Of a DNA stretch of 64,000 bases, positions 17,775-27,244 are shown piece by piece (the first letter of the stretch is position 1; each line of letters opens with the position of its first letter). This stretch comes from Acidobacteriota bacterium. GTDB taxonomy: Bacteria; Acidobacteriota; Terriglobia; Versatilivoradales; Versatilivoraceae. A program made the translations under genes and the position numbers. The notes below the pieces were generated by a model. It saw nothing but the letters and a program-made list of their open reading frames with translations, did not search any database and was not told the DNA's origin. Location: NCBI GenBank assembly GCA_022826755.1, contig JAJDUG010000016.1:24680-88679 (forward strand), given 5' to 3'.

Positions 17775-18824
17775 TCAATTGGTCGGGAGAGAACTCCAAC
17801 CTCTCGGCAGGAACAGGCTGTCGTAAAGTTTCAGGGCAAATCGATCGGTCATCCCCGCCACGAAGTCGACCACGGCACGCTCCGCACCGACTTCAGGACG
17901 CCGAAAACTCTCCGGAATGCAATCGGGATGGGTCAACAGATGGTGGTAGATATCGCTCAAGAGCTTCTTGGCTTTGAGCAGTTCTTCCTTGGGGATGCTT
18001 CGCGCGTAGACCGTCCGATAGAGAAAGCGCCTCATTTCCATCATCGCCTGCAGGGTCGGGGGGCTCATGGAAATGATCTGAAGGTTGGTTTCCAGGCTGG
18101 AGCGAATCACGTCCCGGACCAGGGTGTCGATTCGAAGCGAGTGGCCTTTGCCCAAGGCAGTCGTCAACTCCTTCGGGATGTCGGATGCTCGAATCAGTCC
18201 CGACCGCAGGGCATCGTCCAGGTCGTGGTTCACGTAGGCGATTACGTCGGAGACTCTGACGACCTGACCCTCCAGGGTTGAAGGGCGTCCCTGGTCCCGG
18301 CTTGTGAACACCGCGCCCGCGCCCTTGGAGTGCTTGAGGATTCCGTCCCTCACTTCCCAGCACAGGTTCAACCCCCGTCCCTCCTGCTCCAACCTGTCCA
18401 CAACCCTCAGGCTCTGGCGGTAGTGGCGAAAACCGCCGGGAGCAAGCTCATCCAAGATGGCTTCACCGGCATGCCCAAAGGGGGTGTGTCCCAGGTCATG
18501 TCCCAGCGCTATCGCCTCGGTGAGGTCTTCGTTCAGTCGCAGCGCCCGGCTGACGGTTCTGGCGATTTGGGCGACTTCGAGAGTATGGGTCAGGCGGGTC
18601 CTGTAGTGGTCACCCTCTGGTGAAAGGAACACCTGGGTCTTGTGCTTCAAGCGCCGAAATGCCTTGGAATGGAGGATGCGGTCGCGGTCGCGTTGAAAGG
18701 CGGTTCGGATGGCGCAGGCAGACTCGTCCCTCCGGCGGCCTCGAGTCCGCATGCTGAGGGTTGCCTGAGGGGCCAGGGTCTGGGCCTCTTGCTCCTCCGC
18801 CCGTTGACGAAGGGTCTCAACCAT
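17775..18824 (-). CDS. dgt: Deoxyguanosinetriphosphate triphosphohydrolase-like HD protein
   Basis: This 349-residue HD-domain dNTPase shows the metal-binding His in '[17 protein letters not shown]', the HD pair in '[16 protein letters not shown]' (residues ~108-123), and '[14 protein letters not shown]', the distal Asp region. The N-terminal '[23 protein letters not shown]' is the conserved dGTPase-like start. These proteins hydrolyse dNTPs to nucleoside and tripolyphosphate. The ATG overlaps the TGA of the upstream TPR gene by four bases. Confidence 0.92.
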   Translation of the reverse strand: MVETLRQRAEEQEAQTLAPQATLSMRTRGRRRDESACAIRTAFQRDRDRILHSKAFRRLKHKTQVFLSPEGDHYRTRLTHTLEVAQIARTVSRALRLNEDLTEAIALGHDLGHTPFGHAGEAILDELAPGGFRHYRQSLRVVDRLEQEGRGLNLCWEVRDGILKHSKGAGAVFTSRDQGRPSTLEGQVVRVSDVIAYVNHDLDDALRSGLIRASDIPKELTTALGKGHSLRIDTLVRDVIRSSLETNLQIISMSPPTLQAMMEMRRFLYRTVYARSIPKEELLKAKKLLSDIYHHLLTHPDCIPESFRRPEVGAERAVVDFVAGMTDRFALKLYDSLFLPRGWSSLPTN

Positions 18825-19540
18825 CAGGGATCAATTTTCCTTAACCGCTGCTCGGCTTCGGTAGAGGCGGGTGAAGTGGGGAATTCGTCGATGACCCGTT
18901 GGTACATCTCGGCGGCCTGCTCCTTCCGGTCCTGTCGCTCGTAAAGGAGGGCCGCCTGCATTGCCAGGGTTTCTCCGGGCGTTGTCAAGGCATTGCGCTC
19001 AACCAGTTGCTGATAGACCTCGGTTGCCCTGGCCAGGTCCGCGGTGTCCTCGTAAATCCTTCCCAGGGCTGCCAGCGCCAGTGCGCCGAAGTCTGACTGC
19101 TCCCGGCTTAGAGGTTCAAGCAGCGACACGGCCTCCGAACTCCTGTCGAGCTGGTGGAGGCAAAGCCCAGAGTAATAGGTGGCAATCTTGCCGGCCGCCC
19201 TGGAGTTGTGGCGGGAGATGACCTCCTGGAGTTCCGACAAGGCTTGTTCAAATTTCTGAGTGGGCGACTCAAAGAAAACGGGAGCCGTCAATGCCGACGA
19301 TTCGGTCTTGCCGACGGTCGCGTGGTAGGTCGCCAGGGCCCGGGCCAACTCCTCTTTGGACTGCTCCTCCTGCTTGGCCGAGTAGTAGTAGTAGCCTGCC
19401 ACCAGGGCGGCTACGACTCCGACGGCCGACAGACCGCGCAGGATTTCGGAACGATTGTTGGCGAAGAAGTGGCGGGTCTCATCCACCAACATCATGAAGC
19501 GGTCTTCCTTCAGAATTTCATGCCGGGTGAGTCGGGCCAA
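18824..19540 (-). CDS. YfgM-like TPR membrane protein
   Basis: This 238-residue protein has a cytoplasmic N-terminus ([15 protein letters not shown]), one transmembrane segment near residues 36-53 ([19 protein letters not shown]) and periplasmic TPR-like repeats ('[25 protein letters not shown]', '[22 protein letters not shown]'). It matches the architecture of YfgM/ancillary SecYEG-type proteins. The start is a TTG at 19540 with GGGAG seven bases upstream. The stop overlaps the dgt start. Confidence 0.75.
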   Translation of the reverse strand: MARLTRHEILKEDRFMMLVDETRHFFANNRSEILRGLSAVGVVAALVAGYYYYSAKQEEQSKEELARALATYHATVGKTESSALTAPVFFESPTQKFEQALSELQEVISRHNSRAAGKIATYYSGLCLHQLDRSSEAVSLLEPLSREQSDFGALALAALGRIYEDTADLARATEVYQQLVERNALTTPGETLAMQAALLYERQDRKEQAAEMYQRVIDEFPTSPASTEAEQRLRKIDP

Positions 19541-19793
19541 GAGGTTCTCCCAGGGTTGTTGAAACTCGGTAGAAGCGGAATTTTCTCCCGAAGTACGGAG
19601 AACTGCTGGAACGACCCAATGCTAGCAGCGTCCTCCAGCGCTGTCAATTTCGCCCGCCGCCCGTGTCGGTAGCATGTGAAGTGACCGGTGTCCCGGCAGG
19701 CCGCTTTGGGTTTACAACGTCGACAAAACGTCATTAAATGGGGAAGCGAATCCGGCAGGGAGAGTAAAGAGATCCGGGAGGGAGGCTGCGACC

Positions 19794-20291
19794 ATGGGAA
19801 TAGAGGATCTGACGGAGTTGTATGCCTACAACGGGTGGGCCAATGAGCGAGTCAGGAATTCCATTCAGAACCTGGATCCGGAAGTCTTCAAACGTGATCT
19901 GGGGGCCAGTTTCGGGTCACTGCAGGGGACCGTGGCTCACCTGGTGTCGGCCCAGAGGAACTGGTTGAGACGTTGGAAGGGCCAGTCGGCCGGCCGGCCC
20001 CTGCCCTCCGCAGCCTTTGCGAGTCCCGAAGAAGCCAACCGTCGCTGGGGAGAAGTCGATCGGGCCCTTGCCGACTTCGTCGACGGACTGGACGCCGCCA
20101 GTCTGCAGCAATCCATCGCCTTGACCAGCCCGCGGGGGAGCAAGTACTCGAGTCGGCTTTGGCGGGCAATGCTGCACGTCGTCAACCACTCCAGCTATCA
20201 CCGCGGACAGATTGCCGCCATGCTCCGGCAGGTCGGCGCCACTCCGCAGGGCACGGACCTGATGCTCTATTACCGAGAGCCGTCGAGGTAA
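19794..20291 (+). CDS. DinB-family protein
   Basis: This 165-residue four-helix-bundle protein has the DinB/YfiT metal-site His residues: one in 'TVAHLVSAQRNWLRRW' and two in 'HVVNHSSYHRGQIAAML'. DinB proteins include thiol-dependent transferases and many uncharacterised metalloproteins, so substrate is unknown. A strong GGGAGGGAGG at 19779-19786 precedes ATG 19794. It lies 80 bases upstream of fabH. Confidence 0.85.
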   Translation: MGIEDLTELYAYNGWANERVRNSIQNLDPEVFKRDLGASFGSLQGTVAHLVSAQRNWLRRWKGQSAGRPLPSAAFASPEEANRRWGEVDRALADFVDGLDAASLQQSIALTSPRGSKYSSRLWRAMLHVVNHSSYHRGQIAAMLRQVGATPQGTDLMLYYREPSR

Positions 20292-20370
20292 TTGTGGAAA
20301 ACCCGAAGAGACCTATTTGCAGAGACCGGTTCTCGGTCCAACCTCCGCGGAGATGAGCGCACCCAACGCC

Positions 20371-21366
20371 ATGTACAAGGCCAGAATCCTGGGTACCGGA
20401 AGCTACCTGCCGGAAAAGATCGTCACCAACGCCGACCTGGAAAAGGTGATGGACACCTCCGACGAGTGGATCCGGCAGAGGACGGGAGTCCGCGAGCGAC
20501 GCTTCGTGGAGCCGGGGGTCGGACCCACCGACCTGGGATTGCAGGCCGTCCACCGGGCCCTTGAGTCTGCCGGGCTGGCGCCCGGTCAGGTCGACTTCAT
20601 CATCTTCGCCACCTTGAGCCCCGAGTACAATTTCCCCGGTTGCGGCTGCCTCCTGCAGGAAATGCTTGGAATTGGCCCGGTAGGCGCCCTGGATGTTCGC
20701 AACCAGTGCACGGGTTTCGTCTACAGTCTGGCCATCGCCGACCAGTTCATCAGGACCGGCACCTATCGTCACATCCTGGTGGTCGGCGCCGAGGTCCATT
20801 CGTCCGGATTGGAGATGAATACCCGCGGCCGGGATGTTGCAGTCATCTTCGGTGACGGGGCCGGGGCCGTGCTGGTGGGCCGCTCGGAGAACGGAAACCG
20901 TCGAATCCTTTCCAGCCCGCTCCACGCCCAGGGGAAATATGCCCGAAAGCTGTGGCTGGAAGCTCCGACCTCGCTGAACCACCCCCGATTGACGGAGGAG
21001 ATGCTGCGAGAGGGCCGCCACTATCCGCAAATGGACGGCCGCTACGTCTTCAAGCATGCGGTTGACCGCCTGCAGGAGAGCGTCCGGGAAGCCTTGGCCG
21101 AAAACCACCTGGAAATCGAGGATGTCGGCCTCCTGATCCTGCATCAGGCCAATTTGAGGATTTCGGAAGCGGTGGTGCGTTCCCTGAAAATTCCGCCCGA
21201 ACGAGTGTTCGGCAATATTCAACAGTACGGCAACACCACGGCTGCATCCATTCCCATCGCGCTGGACGAAGCCGTTCGAGCGGGCAGGGTCCGGCCGGGA
21301 GACGTGGTCGTACTGGCCGCCTTCGGCTCCGGATTCACCTGGGGCGCCTCCATCCTGCGTTGGTAG
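20371..21366 (+). CDS. fabH: Beta-ketoacyl-ACP synthase III FabH
   Basis: This ~331-residue condensing enzyme starts fatty-acid synthesis from acyl-CoA and malonyl-ACP. The catalytic triad is visible: Cys in 'RNQCTGFVYSLAI' (C113 from this start), His in 'LLILHQANLRI' and Asn in 'QYGNTTAASIPIAL'. The N-terminus MYKARILGTGSYLPEKI matches the family start, so ATG 20371 is preferred over in-frame ATG 20353 and TTG 20317. The next gene begins 24 bases after its stop. Confidence 0.93.
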   Translation: MYKARILGTGSYLPEKIVTNADLEKVMDTSDEWIRQRTGVRERRFVEPGVGPTDLGLQAVHRALESAGLAPGQVDFIIFATLSPEYNFPGCGCLLQEMLGIGPVGALDVRNQCTGFVYSLAIADQFIRTGTYRHILVVGAEVHSSGLEMNTRGRDVAVIFGDGAGAVLVGRSENGNRRILSSPLHAQGKYARKLWLEAPTSLNHPRLTEEMLREGRHYPQMDGRYVFKHAVDRLQESVREALAENHLEIEDVGLLILHQANLRISEAVVRSLKIPPERVFGNIQQYGNTTAASIPIALDEAVRAGRVRPGDVVVLAAFGSGFTWGASILRW

Positions 21367-21389
21367 AAAGCCGGGAAGTCGGGGAAGAA

Positions 21390-22388
21390 ATGGCTCATCG
21401 CTTCTGCATGGCCGGCCTGGTCTGCCTGGGGGCAACCATTGCCCTGGCGCAGACAGTGAAGGCGCCTTCCATCAGCCTCCATTTTGCGTCACCGGAAGAA
21501 GGACGAGAGATCCTCCGGACCCGGGATGGCTTTATCCGGCGCCTGAGCCCATTCGATCGGGCCGCTCGGCTGAAGACGGACCGGGAAGTGTCCGAGACCG
21601 AGTTTCTGAACTTTGTCGCCGGCAAGGTCATCGAATGGAACAGTGCGGACAGGGGAAGAGTCGAGCAGGCCTTCGATCGTATTCGCCCCGCACTGGGCGA
21701 GTTTCCCCTGAATTGGCCGGCGAGCGTCCATTTCGTCCATACCACCGGAGAGGAGGAAGGAGGGGCAGCCTATACCCGGGGGAAGGCTGTCGTTCTGCCC
21801 CGAACCAGGCTCGACCAGTCCCCGGGGAAACTGGCCCAACTGGTTGCCCATGAGCTGTTTCACGTCCTGTCCCGTCACGACCGGGACATCCGGGATCGAC
21901 TCTACCGGGTGATCGGCTTCGAACGCTGTCCCGAGGTCGAATTGCCGAAGCCCCTCGCCCGCCGCAGGATCACCAATCCGGATGCACCGGTCAATGCCCA
22001 CCGCATCCGCGTGCAACATGAGGGGCGGCAGTTCTGGGCAGTCCCGGTCCTCTACTCCAGGAGCGAGCGCTACGACCCCCTGCAGGGAGGCAGCTTCTTC
22101 AAGTATCTGCAGTTTCGCCTTCTGCTGAAAGCCGCGGAAGACGCGGCCGCCACCGCTTCCGCTCCGGCCGGCTCAACGTCCAAGCTGGTCGAGGTCAAGG
22201 AGGTGTCGGGGTTCTTCGAGAAGATCGGCAGGAACACCTCCTACATCATTCATCCCGAAGAAATCCTGGCGGTCAACTTCGCCCTGATCGTGACGGGCGA
22301 GACCGAGTTCCCGTCGCCCGAGGTGGCTGAAGGCATCCGGTCCGTTCTGAGAGCCGCAAGTGCTCCCACCGGCCCGGAGGGGCGGTAA
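21390..22388 (+). CDS. Secreted putative zinc metallopeptidase (HExxH)
   Basis: This 332-residue protein has a signal peptide (CMAGLVCLGATIALA). A gluzincin-type motif 'LVAHELFHVLSRHD' (HExxH) lies near residue 160. The downstream residues include several conserved Glu candidates for a third ligand, for example 'FERCPEVELP' and 'HPEEILAVNFALI'. Overall similarity to a named family is not recognised. The ATG at 21390 has GGGGAAG immediately upstream. The frame upstream to 21360 overlaps the fabH stop and is not needed. Confidence 0.65.
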   Translation: MAHRFCMAGLVCLGATIALAQTVKAPSISLHFASPEEGREILRTRDGFIRRLSPFDRAARLKTDREVSETEFLNFVAGKVIEWNSADRGRVEQAFDRIRPALGEFPLNWPASVHFVHTTGEEEGGAAYTRGKAVVLPRTRLDQSPGKLAQLVAHELFHVLSRHDRDIRDRLYRVIGFERCPEVELPKPLARRRITNPDAPVNAHRIRVQHEGRQFWAVPVLYSRSERYDPLQGGSFFKYLQFRLLLKAAEDAAATASAPAGSTSKLVEVKEVSGFFEKIGRNTSYIIHPEEILAVNFALIVTGETEFPSPEVAEGIRSVLRAASAPTGPEGR

Positions 22389-22545
22389 CGGCCGCCATGT
22401 TCCTGGTTTCAATCGTGTCGGGACCGCGTTTACAAATCGGTGGCGGCATGCTAATCTCCACGCCGTGCCGGGATGCGAATCGCCGAAACCGTTCCGAACC
22501 GTGGCGATTTCCGGAGCCGTTCTTCACCCATCCTCACCCCACTCT

Positions 22546-22634
22546 GCCGGAGTGGCGGAATTGGCAGACGCACTAGACTCAAAATCTAGCGTGGGTTACC
22601 CCACGTGGGGGTTCAAGTCCCCCCTCCGGCACCA
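22546..22634 (+). tRNA. tRNA-Leu (CAA anticodon)
   Basis: The acceptor arms GCCGGAG (22546-22552) and CTCCGGC pair, and ACCA is encoded at 22631-22634. The anticodon stem CTAGA/TCTAG encloses loop CTCAAAA with anticodon CAA at 22580-22582. A long variable arm (GTGGGTTACCCCAC) marks a class II leucine tRNA. The T arm is GGGGGTTCAAGTCCCCC. Confidence 0.96.
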
Positions 22635-22968
22635 GACTTCCCGCCCATGGCCTGCCAAATGAAGTTTCTCCGGGATCTCAGGTAGGTCGATGCGGAGCTC
22701 AAGTTCAGAGGCATAAGATTACAGAAGAGTGCCTTACTTCCCTTGAACTGCCCGCTCCCGCCGTGCAGCCTCAACATTCCGTGGATCTGTCCGACTTGTG
22801 CCCCGCCCCGCCCCCACGAAGGGGCGGATCATTCGAGGGTGAAACCGGGGACTTTGATGGCCTATCGAGGGCGGGAACAGGTTCCGGTTCCCTCACCGTC
22901 TTTCTTCGCGTGACTTCTCGGATAACTCTTGTTTTCTGTTGTTTCAAGTACGGGAGGAAGGGGCGATC
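22635..22968. repeat. Spacer with a dispersed repeat copy
   Basis: There is no gene here. From about 22800 to 22950 the sequence matches the repeat seen at 6.7-7.06 kb and 38.94-39.00 kb: 'cgccccgcccccacg', 'gcggatcattcgag' and 'tcggataactcttgttttctg'. It lies between the tRNA and the next gene. Confidence 0.5.
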
Positions 22969-24957
22969 ATGAAAGGGAATAGCTCTCTGTTTCCGATTTT
23001 CCTGGTCTTGCTCCATGCCGCTGCGACTTTCGTTGTCCAGGGGGGCGCTGAACCGTCGTCTTGTGGGGATCGCTCCGTATCCGCAAGCGCTGTGCGCACG
23101 CCGGAGGACGTTCGGGGGTTCGTCCAATGCGCCTACGAATTCGTTCAGGAAGTGGGGTTCGAGGAAGCCCGCAGGGCCTTTCATGAGGACGAGCGCTGGA
23201 GAAGCGGCCCGATCTATGTCGTTGTCGACGAAGTGACCCCCATAAGCCATCAGGCGACGACGTTCGTCTATCCCCCTGATCCTTCGAGGGAAGGGGCTCC
23301 TTGGGGGCTCCTGATCGACGACTTCGGCAATGACTGGTTCAAGGAACAGCACCGTATCGTGAGCAACTTCGGAGAGGGCTGGATGTATTACTCCTTCACC
23401 AACCCGGAGACGGGCCGGGATGAACCGAAGTTTGCCTATCTCAAGAGCCTCATCTGGGAGGGGACGCCGGCTGCGATCGGTGCGGGGGTCTACCCCCGCG
23501 ACATCCCGGCCGCCTGCCGGAGGGAAGAAGTCAACGCCAGAGGTCTTGAGGTCGATCCTTCCCCTGAGAAGCTGCAGGAGTTTGTTCGTTGTGCGGCTCT
23601 CGAGCTGGAGTCACAGGGGTATTTCGGCACTGTCGCTCTGTCAACCGATCCTCGCTGGAGGACCAACTCGATTTACCTGTTCGGCTTGGACACCCATGGC
23701 AACACGTTGTTCACCGGCGATCCCTACAACCAGGGGAACGGCCTCGGCGAATCCGAGTTGGATGCCGATTTCAGCGCAGCCCTTCAAGGCCGGGACCTGG
23801 TCGGCCTTGCGGACAGATTTGGGGAAAGCTTTCTCTACTACTGGGCGCACAATCCGGCCACCGGATTGCTGCAGCGCAAGAGGGCTTTCGTCAAACGGGT
23901 CGTGATCCACAGTCTGCCGGTGCTGGTCGGCGCCGGAATCTACCTGGATTGCCCGCCGGCCGGGTGCGGCACTGGCTCAGGGACTACGGAGGGCTCGACC
24001 GCGGCCGCCTGCGAAGCGGCCCGGGGAATGCTGGCCGGCTTACCGGACATGCGCGTCAATTACGGTTTCTATACCGATTTCAATCCGATGAGTTATTCAA
24101 TCGCGTCGGCGGTCCACCAACCGATGGGCTACGAGCCGGACCTGGTCGCTGCCGTCGAGACTTTTTCAAAGGGAAAGCTGAGCTTCAACACGCTGGGGAT
24201 CGGCAATCCCTTCTCCGGGATCTGGCTCAACGCGGCGCAGGAACCATTCGACATGGTGGGCGGCGGCATCACCGCGTTGCCTGAACGCACCCGGGATGCA
24301 AATGGGCGGCAGGTGATTCGCTTCGGCGTAGCCCATGTCAGCTTCCGCCAATCGCTGCTGGTGCGCTCGGAGAGTGTCATCAATCGGTACGCCAATCTGA
24401 CATCACACCACCGCGTGGGCGTTCTGAGGGGCACCACCGGCGAGAAGCGGCTGTTGGAGCTGACCGGCATCATCGATGCCGAGGGCTTCCTCCGTAGCGG
24501 GACGCAAGTTCAGTTGGCGAGCGGCGATGTCTTGATCGCCGGAGAGCCCGACAGCCGGGCGGCTCTGCGCATAGCCGCGGGCACGGGGTCTGCCGCCATC
24601 GCCACTCGTGTCCGCCTGGCGCCGGCCGGGAATGACCGCCCCGAAGTGTTCTATTTCAACAGCGACAGCGAGCAGCTCAGTGCGTTGCTGGAGCGTGTAG
24701 TGGATGCCTTGGCGCGGGGCGAGCTGGGCAACCGGGTGACTGCCCGCGACACACCCGGCCTGCGTGTGACCGCCATCGACACGGAGGGCAGCGAATGGGG
24801 GGCCTTCAGCTATCCCGACACGCCCGCCGGCAATGCACTGCGGAGGGCCATGAATGCAGCCATCACCTGCCTGACCGAGAACGGGACCATTGGATTTTCG
24901 CAATGGTTCGAAAGCGGGGGCACGATCTTCTCCGAGCGCGCCGAGGAATGGCGCTGA
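22969..24957 (+). CDS. Secreted protein: two Cache-like domains plus SBP family 3 domain
   Basis: This 662-residue exported protein has an N-terminal signal segment (FPIFLVLLHAAATFVVQGGA). Two related blocks follow, at residues ~35-170 and ~185-325. Each begins 'FVQCAYEFVQEVGFEEARRAF' or 'FVRCAALELESQGYFG' and ends in 'YYSFTNPETG...KFAYLKSL' or 'YYWAHNPATG...KRAFVKRV', the pattern of single-Cache type 2 domains. The C-terminal ~320 residues look like a family 3 amino-acid-type solute-binding protein ('FNPMSYSIASAVHQPMGYEPDLVAAVE', 'EPFDMVGGGITALPERTRD'). No transmembrane segment, kinase or cyclase domain follows, so it is a free periplasmic or surface protein. ATG 22969 has GGGAGGAAGG upstream. 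Confidence 0.65.
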   Translation: MKGNSSLFPIFLVLLHAAATFVVQGGAEPSSCGDRSVSASAVRTPEDVRGFVQCAYEFVQEVGFEEARRAFHEDERWRSGPIYVVVDEVTPISHQATTFVYPPDPSREGAPWGLLIDDFGNDWFKEQHRIVSNFGEGWMYYSFTNPETGRDEPKFAYLKSLIWEGTPAAIGAGVYPRDIPAACRREEVNARGLEVDPSPEKLQEFVRCAALELESQGYFGTVALSTDPRWRTNSIYLFGLDTHGNTLFTGDPYNQGNGLGESELDADFSAALQGRDLVGLADRFGESFLYYWAHNPATGLLQRKRAFVKRVVIHSLPVLVGAGIYLDCPPAGCGTGSGTTEGSTAAACEAARGMLAGLPDMRVNYGFYTDFNPMSYSIASAVHQPMGYEPDLVAAVETFSKGKLSFNTLGIGNPFSGIWLNAAQEPFDMVGGGITALPERTRDANGRQVIRFGVAHVSFRQSLLVRSESVINRYANLTSHHRVGVLRGTTGEKRLLELTGIIDAEGFLRSGTQVQLASGDVLIAGEPDSRAALRIAAGTGSAAIATRVRLAPAGNDRPEVFYFNSDSEQLSALLERVVDALARGELGNRVTARDTPGLRVTAIDTEGSEWGAFSYPDTPAGNALRRAMNAAITCLTENGTIGFSQWFESGGTIFSERAEEWR

Positions 24958-25212
24958 CCAGGCTGCCGAAGGGGGAGCAACGGCCCAAGGAGTTGAGCCG
25001 TCTCCAGCGGCAGGCCTTGATGACGGTGGAACAGTTGATGCGCCTGACGCTCTGAAGACCGGCACGCCACCCGGAACAGGACAGCAGGATTGCCCGCCGT
25101 AGGGCAGGGAGAGGGTACGTTGCGCCTGCGCTCTGCAACCTCCTGTGATCCGGCCTTCAGATCCAGGTATTTCCGTTCACAAGGGTCTTTGCTGTCGGGT
25201 CGTCACCCGCAG

Positions 25213-25479
25213 TCATCGCCATTCCCGTAACCACAGGCGATCGCCAGCATGCGGACGCAGCATGGCCGAGAGCGGGTGGACCACCTGCGCCTGACTGCCC
25301 CGGCCGCGGATGCAGCCTGCCAAGGTCGCGGCCGGACCTGATCTACGCTCCGCCTCACGCAACAGGACGAGGCCGCCGTCCGACGAGATCAGACCGCCGT
25401 CGAAGGCGGCGCCCACCTTCTTGCGTTGAACCGCTGGCAGATGGAAGAGGAGCGGGCTTTCGTCGGTCATGGCGGGCAT
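25213..25479 (-). pseudogene. IS1380-family transposase, 5' fragment, frameshifted
   Basis: The minus-strand frame begins 'MPAMTDESPLLFHLPAV' and continues with 'AFDGGLISSDGGLVLLREAE', the N-terminal signature of IS1380-type transposases, then 'VVHPLSAMLR'. After 'HAGDR' the expected 'LAIACGY.N.DD' is found in another frame, so the gene is frameshifted and then ends. Most of the transposase, including its catalytic core, is absent. It marks an old insertion just upstream of the GC-rich decarboxylase. Confidence 0.75.
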
Positions 25480-25638
25480 GGCATTCTCGTTGTGCGGAGA
25501 GGAAGTCGCCTCGACAACGAATTCCTGCTCGATGGCAACGGTCTACGCGACGTCCGGCCCCCAAAGTCAGGCGGCCCGACACGAACAATCCGGACCGACT
25601 CGCCAGGCGAGACGGCAAGCAACAGGAAGGACGCACCC

Positions 25639-27111
25639 ATGAGCGACGCCGGACACATGACGCCGGACGGATTCCGCCGCGCGGGCCACGCGGTCATCGA
25701 GTGGATCGCGCGCTACATGGAGGAGGTGGAGCGCTACCCTGTGCTGAGCCAGGCGGAGCCGGGGTCGGTCCGGGCGAAGCTGCCCGAGGCCGCGCCCGAG
25801 CGGGGCGAGCCCTTCGCCGACGTGCTGCGCGATGTCGACGAGATCATCGTGCCCGGCATCACGCACTGGCAGTCGCCCAACTTCTACGCCTACTTCCCGG
25901 CCAATGCGTCGGGTCCGTCGATCCTGGGCGACCTGCTCTCGTCGGGGTTTGGCGTGCAGGGCATGCTGTGGGCGACGAGCCCGGCCTGCACCGAGATCGA
26001 GACCCACGTGCTCGACTGGCTGGTGGACCTGCTGGGGCTGCCGCAGGGATTTCGTTCCAGCGCAGCCGGCGGCGGGGTAATCCAGGACAGCGCGTCGAGC
26101 AGCACGCTGACCGCGCTGATTGCGGCGCGTGAGCGCGTGAGCGCGGGCGCCGCCAACCGCCACGGCGTGGGCTTCGGGCCTGCGGGCGAGGCGGGGCCGC
26201 GGCTCACCGTCTACACCTCGCGCCACGCCCATTCCTCCATCGAGAAAGGGGTGAAGATCGCGGGGCTCGGCAGCGAGAACCTGCGGCTCGTCGACGCCGA
26301 CGGGAGCCATGCGATGCGCGCCGACGCGCTGGCGGCGGCGCTGGCGGCGGACCGGGCGGCCGGCGCCCTGCCCGCGATGGTCTGCGCCACCGTGGGCACG
26401 ACGTCGTCCGGTGCCGTGGATCCGCTCCGCGCCATCGGCGCGGTCTGCCGGCGGGCGGGCGTCTGGCTCCACGTCGATGCCGCGCACACGGGCAGCGCCA
26501 CCGTCTGCCCCGAGCAGCGGGGCCTCATCGACGGGCTGGAACTCGCGGACAGCTACACCTTCAACCCGCACAAGTGGCTGCTCACCAACTTCGACTGCAA
26601 CTGTTTCTGGGTGGCCGACCGCGCCGCGCTGATCGAGGCGCTGAGCGTACTGCCCGAGTACCTGCGGAACCAGGCGACGGAATCGGGCGCGGTGATCGAC
26701 TACCGCGACTGGCAGGTGCCGCTCGGCCGCCGCTTCCGCGCGCTCAAGCTCTGGTTCGTGATCCGGCACTATGGGGCGGAGGGCCTGCGCGCGCACGTCC
26801 GCCACTGCGTGGCCCTCGCGGACTGGTTCGCGGCGCAGGTGGAGGCGAGCGAGGATTTCGGGCTGGCGGCGCCGGTCTCGGCCGGGCTGGTGTGCTTCCG
26901 CCACCGTGCGGGCGATGCGTTCAACGAGGCGCTGATGAACCGGCTGAACGAATCCGGCGCGCTCTATCTCACCCACACGAAGCTCGACGGCCGGCTGGTG
27001 CTTCGCCTTGCGGTGGGTGCCGTCGCGACCCGTCGCGAGCATGTCGAAGGCGCCTGGACGCGCATCGCCGAGACCGCGCGGGCGCTTGCGGCCGAGGCGC
27101 CGGGCGCGTAA
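25639..27111 (+). CDS. PLP-dependent aromatic-L-amino-acid decarboxylase family protein
   Basis: This 490-residue fold-type I decarboxylase (group II, AADC/TDC/DDC-like) shows 'HWQSPNFYAYFPANASGPSILGDL', 'YTSRHAHSSIEKGVKIAGL', 'WLHVDAAHTGSA' and the cofactor lysine in 'FNPHKWLLTNFDC'. Products would be arylalkylamines such as tryptamine, tyramine or phenethylamine, but substrate is not fixed. ATG 25639 has AGGAAGG eight bases upstream. Codon third positions are almost all G/C and the gene is visibly richer in GC than its neighbours. It lies between an IS1380 remnant and integrase debris, so recent transfer from a high-GC donor is likely. Confidence 0.9.
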   Translation: MSDAGHMTPDGFRRAGHAVIEWIARYMEEVERYPVLSQAEPGSVRAKLPEAAPERGEPFADVLRDVDEIIVPGITHWQSPNFYAYFPANASGPSILGDLLSSGFGVQGMLWATSPACTEIETHVLDWLVDLLGLPQGFRSSAAGGGVIQDSASSSTLTALIAARERVSAGAANRHGVGFGPAGEAGPRLTVYTSRHAHSSIEKGVKIAGLGSENLRLVDADGSHAMRADALAAALAADRAAGALPAMVCATVGTTSSGAVDPLRAIGAVCRRAGVWLHVDAAHTGSATVCPEQRGLIDGLELADSYTFNPHKWLLTNFDCNCFWVADRAALIEALSVLPEYLRNQATESGAVIDYRDWQVPLGRRFRALKLWFVIRHYGAEGLRAHVRHCVALADWFAAQVEASEDFGLAAPVSAGLVCFRHRAGDAFNEALMNRLNESGALYLTHTKLDGRLVLRLAVGAVATRREHVEGAWTRIAETARALAAEAPGA

Positions 27112-27170
27112 GCCGCACGAGCCGTGGCGACCTGAGACCTCCAAGCGCTGAGCGAACAGCTCTGACGAAC

Positions 27171-27224
27171 TTGACGGAGGTTCTGGCGACAATTTGACGG
27201 CCTGTTTCCGGCGTGATTTGACGG
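27171..27224 (+). repeat. Three phased TTGACGG direct repeats
   Basis: TTGACGG occurs at 27171, 27194 and 27218, spaced 23 and 24 bases. The bases before the second and third copies are also related (ttctggcgacaat and tttccggcgtgat). Such phased repeats resemble transposase- or replication-protein-binding sites at element ends. Confidence 0.4.
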
Positions 27225-27244
27225 TGATGGATCACGCTGCCGCG

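Noticed and set aside
22546..22634. tRNA-Leu as integration site of the accessory region
   Set aside because: No repeat of the tRNA 3' end was found at the borders of the 25-39-kb region; the island's own direct repeat lies in an integrase gene instead.
25567..27192. 541-codon minus-strand frame over the decarboxylase
   Set aside because: Arg/Ala/Val-rich low-information composition typical of an antisense frame in a very GC-rich gene.
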